Assembly: GCA_963779845.1 (NCBI GenBank)
Contig: CAVZZV010000006.1
Span: 372,001-436,000 of the forward strand
Source: CAVZZV01 sp963779845
Lineage (GTDB): Bacteria > Bacteroidota > Bacteroidia > Bacteroidales > GCA-2748055
DNA length: 64,000 bases
Direction of reading: 5' to 3'
Part shown: positions 61,356 to 64,000 of the stretch, one piece after another
Position numbering within the stretch: position 1 is the first letter of the stretch
How the letters are laid out: each line of letters starts with the position of its first letter
Program-made: the position numbers and the translations under genes
The notes under the pieces: model-generated
Databases searched by the model: none
What the model saw: only the letters and a program-made list of their open reading frames with translations
Told to the model about the DNA's origin: nothing

Positions 61356-61393
61356 GATATTTCAAACATATCCCCTGTTCAGGTATAATTACT

Positions 61394-61425
61394 ATTGTAC
61401 TATTTAATTATTATTCATAATTTTG
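61394..61425 (+). promoter_or_regulatory. Bacteroidota-type promoter of gapA
   Basis: ATTG at 61394-61397 and TAATTTTG at 61418-61425 match the -33 and -7 elements with a 20-bp spacer. The gapA ATG lies 53 bp downstream. Confidence 0.7.
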
Positions 61426-61478
61426 CATTCTGTTTTACAACACTTTTTTTTATTAAATAAAATCAAAATTTTAACACA

Positions 61479-62486
61479 ATGGCTAAAATAAAAGTTGGAA
61501 TCAACGGCTTTGGAAGAATTGGCAGACTGGCCTTCAGGGCAGCAATGAAGAATGAGAATGTTCAAATTGTAGGCATCAACGACTTAATTGATGTGGACTA
61601 TATGGCTTACATGCTCCAATACGACACTGTTCATGGCCGGTTTGACGGGACTGTTGATATTAAAGACAATAAACTTGTTGTTAACGGTCAAGCGATCCGC
61701 GTAACATCAGAACCGGATCCAGCTAATCTGAAGTGGAATGAAGTTGGAGCAGACTATGTAATTGAGTCTACCGGATTATTTCTTACCAAAGAAAAGTGTC
61801 AGGGTCATATTAAAGCGGGTGCAAAAAGAGTGGTTATGTCTGCACCCTCAAAAGATGACACTCCGATGTTCGTAATGGGAGTCAATACTGATAAGTATAC
61901 TTCCGACATGCAATTTGTTTCCAACGCCTCCTGTACAACCAATTGCCTGGCCCCGGTCGCCAAAGTTCTAAATGACAATTTCGGGATCGTGGAAGGCTTA
62001 ATGACAACCGTTCATGCAACCACCGCAACACAAAAAACCGTGGATGGCCCTTCCAAGAAAGACTGGAGAGGTGGACGTGCAGCTGCAGGAAATATTATTC
62101 CATCCTCAACAGGTGCCGCCAAAGCAGTAGGTAAAGTAATTCCTTCCCTCAATGGAAAATTGACCGGTATGGCTTTCAGGGTTCCAACTCTCAACGTATC
62201 GGTGGTAGATCTTACCTGCCGTCTTGAAAAGCCGGCTTCATACGATGCTATCAAGGCTGCCATGAAAGCTGCTTCAGAAGGCCCGCTAAAAGGTATCCTG
62301 GGTTATACTGAGGACAATGTGGTTTCAAGCGACTTTAACGGCGATTCTCGCACCTCTATCTTTGATGCCGGAGCTGGGATTTCCCTTAATGAACATTTCG
62401 TGAAAATAGTGTCCTGGTATGATAACGAATGGGGTTATTCCAATAAACTTATCGACCTGATTGTGCACATGGATACCGTTAAATAA
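61479..62486 (+). CDS. gapA: Glyceraldehyde-3-phosphate dehydrogenase
   Basis: Type I GAPDH of 335 residues, oxidising glyceraldehyde-3-phosphate to 1,3-bisphosphoglycerate in glycolysis. The NAD motif is GINGFGRIGRLAFRAAM, the catalytic Cys152 is in SNASCTTNCLAP and the base His179 in TTVHATTATQKTVDG. WYDNEWGYSNKLIDL near the end completes the family set. INDL rather than an acidic-plus-basic pair after the second strand gives normal NAD preference. It has its own promoter (61394-61425) and terminator, so it is a single transcription unit. Confidence 0.97.
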   Translation: MAKIKVGINGFGRIGRLAFRAAMKNENVQIVGINDLIDVDYMAYMLQYDTVHGRFDGTVDIKDNKLVVNGQAIRVTSEPDPANLKWNEVGADYVIESTGLFLTKEKCQGHIKAGAKRVVMSAPSKDDTPMFVMGVNTDKYTSDMQFVSNASCTTNCLAPVAKVLNDNFGIVEGLMTTVHATTATQKTVDGPSKKDWRGGRAAAGNIIPSSTGAAKAVGKVIPSLNGKLTGMAFRVPTLNVSVVDLTCRLEKPASYDAIKAAMKAASEGPLKGILGYTEDNVVSSDFNGDSRTSIFDAGAGISLNEHFVKIVSWYDNEWGYSNKLIDLIVHMDTVK

Positions 62487-62502
62487 CAAGAATTAATCAT
62501 AC

Positions 62503-62534
62503 AAAAAAGGCTGTCAAATATGACGGCCTTTTTT
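62503..62534 (+). terminator. Intrinsic terminator of gapA
   Basis: AAAAAAGGCTGTCA (62503-62516) pairs with TGACGGCCTTTTTT (62521-62534) with one G-T pair, a 4-nt loop and a T tract. It lies 17 bp after the gapA stop and, because of the A tract, may also serve the minus-strand gene beyond. Confidence 0.9.
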
Positions 62535-62574
62535 CGTTAAAGAAATCTTTCCTGCTATTAACAATAATATTCCT

Positions 62575-62952
62575 TTAATAATACTCAATCAATTTTACCG
62601 GAATACGTACGGTAGCCTGGTAATGCTGTCCTAATTCCTGAATGGATTCGTCGTCCTCTTCATAATACCAGTTTACCTGGCATTCTTTGCCCTTGTCATA
62701 ATTCCGCTTCAGGATACGCATCAATTCCAGCATGTATTTGGACGATCCTGAGTTTATATATTCAAGCTTAATCTCAACCCGGATGTTCGTACTGGGTTTT
62801 TCGAAATACTGCTGGACCATTTCGACAATTTCATCATAAAAATCGCCCGGAACCTCGGGGATGGACCTGCCCTCGATGCGCAACAACCCCTCTTTCGGCG
62901 AGAAAAAAACTTCGGGGGTATTAAAAGTCCTGCTGACGTGAAAATCCTCCAT
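62575..62952 (-). CDS. siaC: SiaC-family (DUF1987) regulatory protein
   Basis: A 125-residue protein of the DUF1987/SiaC family. The signature is in FNTPEVFFSPKEGLLRIEGR with SIPEVPGDF after it, and LEYINSGSSKYMLELMRILK is the segment holding the threonine/serine phosphorylated in SiaC of Pseudomonas, here TSGSS-like (INSGSS). In Pseudomonas SiaC is controlled by a phosphatase and a kinase and stimulates a diguanylate cyclase; none of these is adjacent. It is 19 bp downstream of the ABC permease gene, on the same strand, perhaps by chance. Confidence 0.85.
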   Translation of the reverse strand: MEDFHVSRTFNTPEVFFSPKEGLLRIEGRSIPEVPGDFYDEIVEMVQQYFEKPSTNIRVEIKLEYINSGSSKYMLELMRILKRNYDKGKECQVNWYYEEDDESIQELGQHYQATVRIPVKLIEYY

Positions 62953-62971
62953 GTTGTATGTTTTTTAATTT

Positions 62972-64000
62972 CTATTCATATCGTAAAGCTTCGATCGGAT
63001 CTTGTTTTGCTGCCTTCACTGCTGGAAAATATCCTGATATCACCCCAACGATTAAACAAAGTAATACTCCCACAAAAATCCAGAACCAGGGAACTGCAAA
63101 GGGTGATTTTAAAAAATAGGACACGGAATTCCCCATAATAATACCTAAAACGATGCCCAGTAATCCTCCTAGTTGCCCAATTACAATTGCCTCAAAAAGA
63201 AACTGCTGCCTGATTACCTTCTTCCTTGCACCCAGGGCTTTTCTTATCCCAATTTCCCTAGTCCTTTCTGTTACCGAAACCAGCATGATGTTCATAAGCC
63301 CCACAACAGCTCCCATGAGGGTAATCCCGGCAATGATCAATGCTGCAAAATTAACCTTTTGAATCAATTCGAGGAAAATATTTATCAGGTTATCGCTTTT
63401 TGTTATATTAAAATCTGTCTCATCCCTAGCATCCAGTCCCCTCACAATCCGGAATATTCCCTCTGCTTGTCCTATCGCGGCTTCCATTGCTATTCCGGTA
63501 TTACTGGTAACACTTATGGAATATCCCATGCCAGGCCTTGAAAAATATTGTCTCACTACCGTATAAGGAAGCAGACAAGCCCTGTCAGTGCTCATACCAA
63601 ATCCGGAACCCTTTTCCTTCAACACCCCGATAACTTTAAATTTTCCTGAGCCCACTGTAATGATCTTGTCCAGCGGGTCTTCATAATTTTTAAATAGTTT
63701 TGAAGCCAGATCACTGCCAATGATCGTAAAATTCCGGTTCTCTCTAATCTCTTCGGCACTAAAATTCCGTCCCCTGGAAATTTCCAGCCCTGAAGTGATC
63801 AGGTAATTTTCATCAATCCCGGTAACCGGTATATTGGGATTCGTTTTTTCAGTTTCATTTTTCACCGTGGCCATTCCGGTTGCCCTCACCCAAATCGATA
63901 TATCGGCAGGAAAATTATAGCGTTCTTTAAATTCCCCCGCCTGCCTGTAGGAAATGTAGGAATAGTTTTTTGTCCGGTACCGTTTTCCTCCCACCCGTAT
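62972..64000 (-). CDS. MacB/FtsX-type ABC transporter permease (5' end outside window)
   Basis: At least 343 codons of an ABC permease of the MacB type; the frame runs open through the right edge of the window, so the N-terminal membrane helix and start are missing here. The periplasmic MacB_PCD domain (about the first 190 residues, ISIWVRATGMATVKNETEKT and ITSGLEISRGRNFSAEEI) is followed by the FtsX domain with three helices and the motif VSVTERTREIGIRKALGARK, then KAAKQDPIEALRYE at the C-terminus. Such permeases export peptides, lipids or macrolides with a MacB-type ATPase, whose gene is not in the window. Confidence 0.88.
   Translation of the reverse strand: MRVGGKRYRTKNYSYISYRQAGEFKERYNFPADISIWVRATGMATVKNETEKTNPNIPVTGIDENYLITSGLEISRGRNFSAEEIRENRNFTIIGSDLASKLFKNYEDPLDKIITVGSGKFKVIGVLKEKGSGFGMSTDRACLLPYTVVRQYFSRPGMGYSISVTSNTGIAMEAAIGQAEGIFRIVRGLDARDETDFNITKSDNLINIFLELIQKVNFAALIIAGITLMGAVVGLMNIMLVSVTERTREIGIRKALGARKKVIRQQFLFEAIVIGQLGGLLGIVLGIIMGNSVSYFLKSPFAVPWFWIFVGVLLCLIVGVISGYFPAVKAAKQDPIEALRYE

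Noticed and set aside
60811..61407. A plus-strand frame of 198 codons
   Set aside because: It overlaps the exported-protein gene at 60510-61355 in another frame, and that gene has the signal peptide and beta pattern.

Overview
This window comes from the chromosome of a Bacteroidota bacterium that carries type IX secretion components. The signs are a type IX secretion sorting domain at the C-terminus of the fasciclin protein (53002-53784), a PorD/DUF4835 gene (43906-44820), many secreted or outer-membrane beta-rich proteins, and promoters of the TTTG / TAnnTTTG type used by this phylum. The order bamD-rpoZ-coaBC-porD-recN-fabI is a known Bacteroidota arrangement. No tRNA, rRNA or CRISPR array was recognised.

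Layout. 0.2-7.05 kb (+): a uronate catabolism and uptake locus with a LacI-type repressor and a perfect 16-bp operator, kduI, kduD, a decayed gene remnant, a KDPG aldolase and a three-part TRAP transporter (dctP, dctQ, dctM). Together these would import a uronate-type sugar acid and convert 5-keto-4-deoxyuronate through KDG/KDPG to pyruvate and glyceraldehyde-3-phosphate; a KDG kinase is not present here. 7.2-9.5 kb (+): an orphan multi-PAS histidine kinase. 9.5-14.4 kb (-): gyrB, a HlyD-type membrane fusion protein and a radical SAM sulfatase-maturase-like protein with a SEC-C tail.

14.7-27.1 kb (-): a tight four-gene operon of exported proteins: a PKD/IPT/NHL lipoprotein, an outer-membrane beta-barrel, a 2272-residue giant protein and a fibronectin-type-III protein. 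It matches no system known to me and is the best candidate for something undescribed. 27.4-32.2 kb (-): a large TPR protein translationally coupled to another beta-barrel. 32.3-41.2 kb: ftsE (+), then mutS2 and a four-gene envelope or polysaccharide cassette (two polysaccharide deacetylase-like proteins, a FemAB-like and a GNAT-like protein), and a DUF819 membrane protein. 41.3-47.2 kb (-): the fabI-recN-porD-coaBC-rpoZ-bamD core operon, in which coaBC is split by a frameshift at a 10-A run.

47.4-51.5 kb: an accessory island or gene graveyard. It holds an integrase 3' relic, a ParD/ParE-like pair with a frameshifted toxin, a deleted MNT-HEPN module, an orphan RHS tip carrying a JAB-like toxin with a putative lipoprotein immunity gene, an XRE regulator relic, an apparently intact UPF0175-PIN(DUF3368) toxin-antitoxin pair, a second RHS-tip relic, and a 59-residue AbrB-like regulator behind a perfect inverted repeat.

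51.6-64 kb: housekeeping and secreted genes resume: a PLP-dependent alpha-oxoamine synthase-like enzyme, a fasciclin protein, a small membrane protein, a GT39-like glycosyltransferase, a sortilin/BNR-repeat secreted protein, a 42-residue lipoprotein, an exported protein of unknown function, gapA, a SiaC-like protein, and an ABC permease cut by the right edge. Four clear intrinsic terminators lie in this last part.
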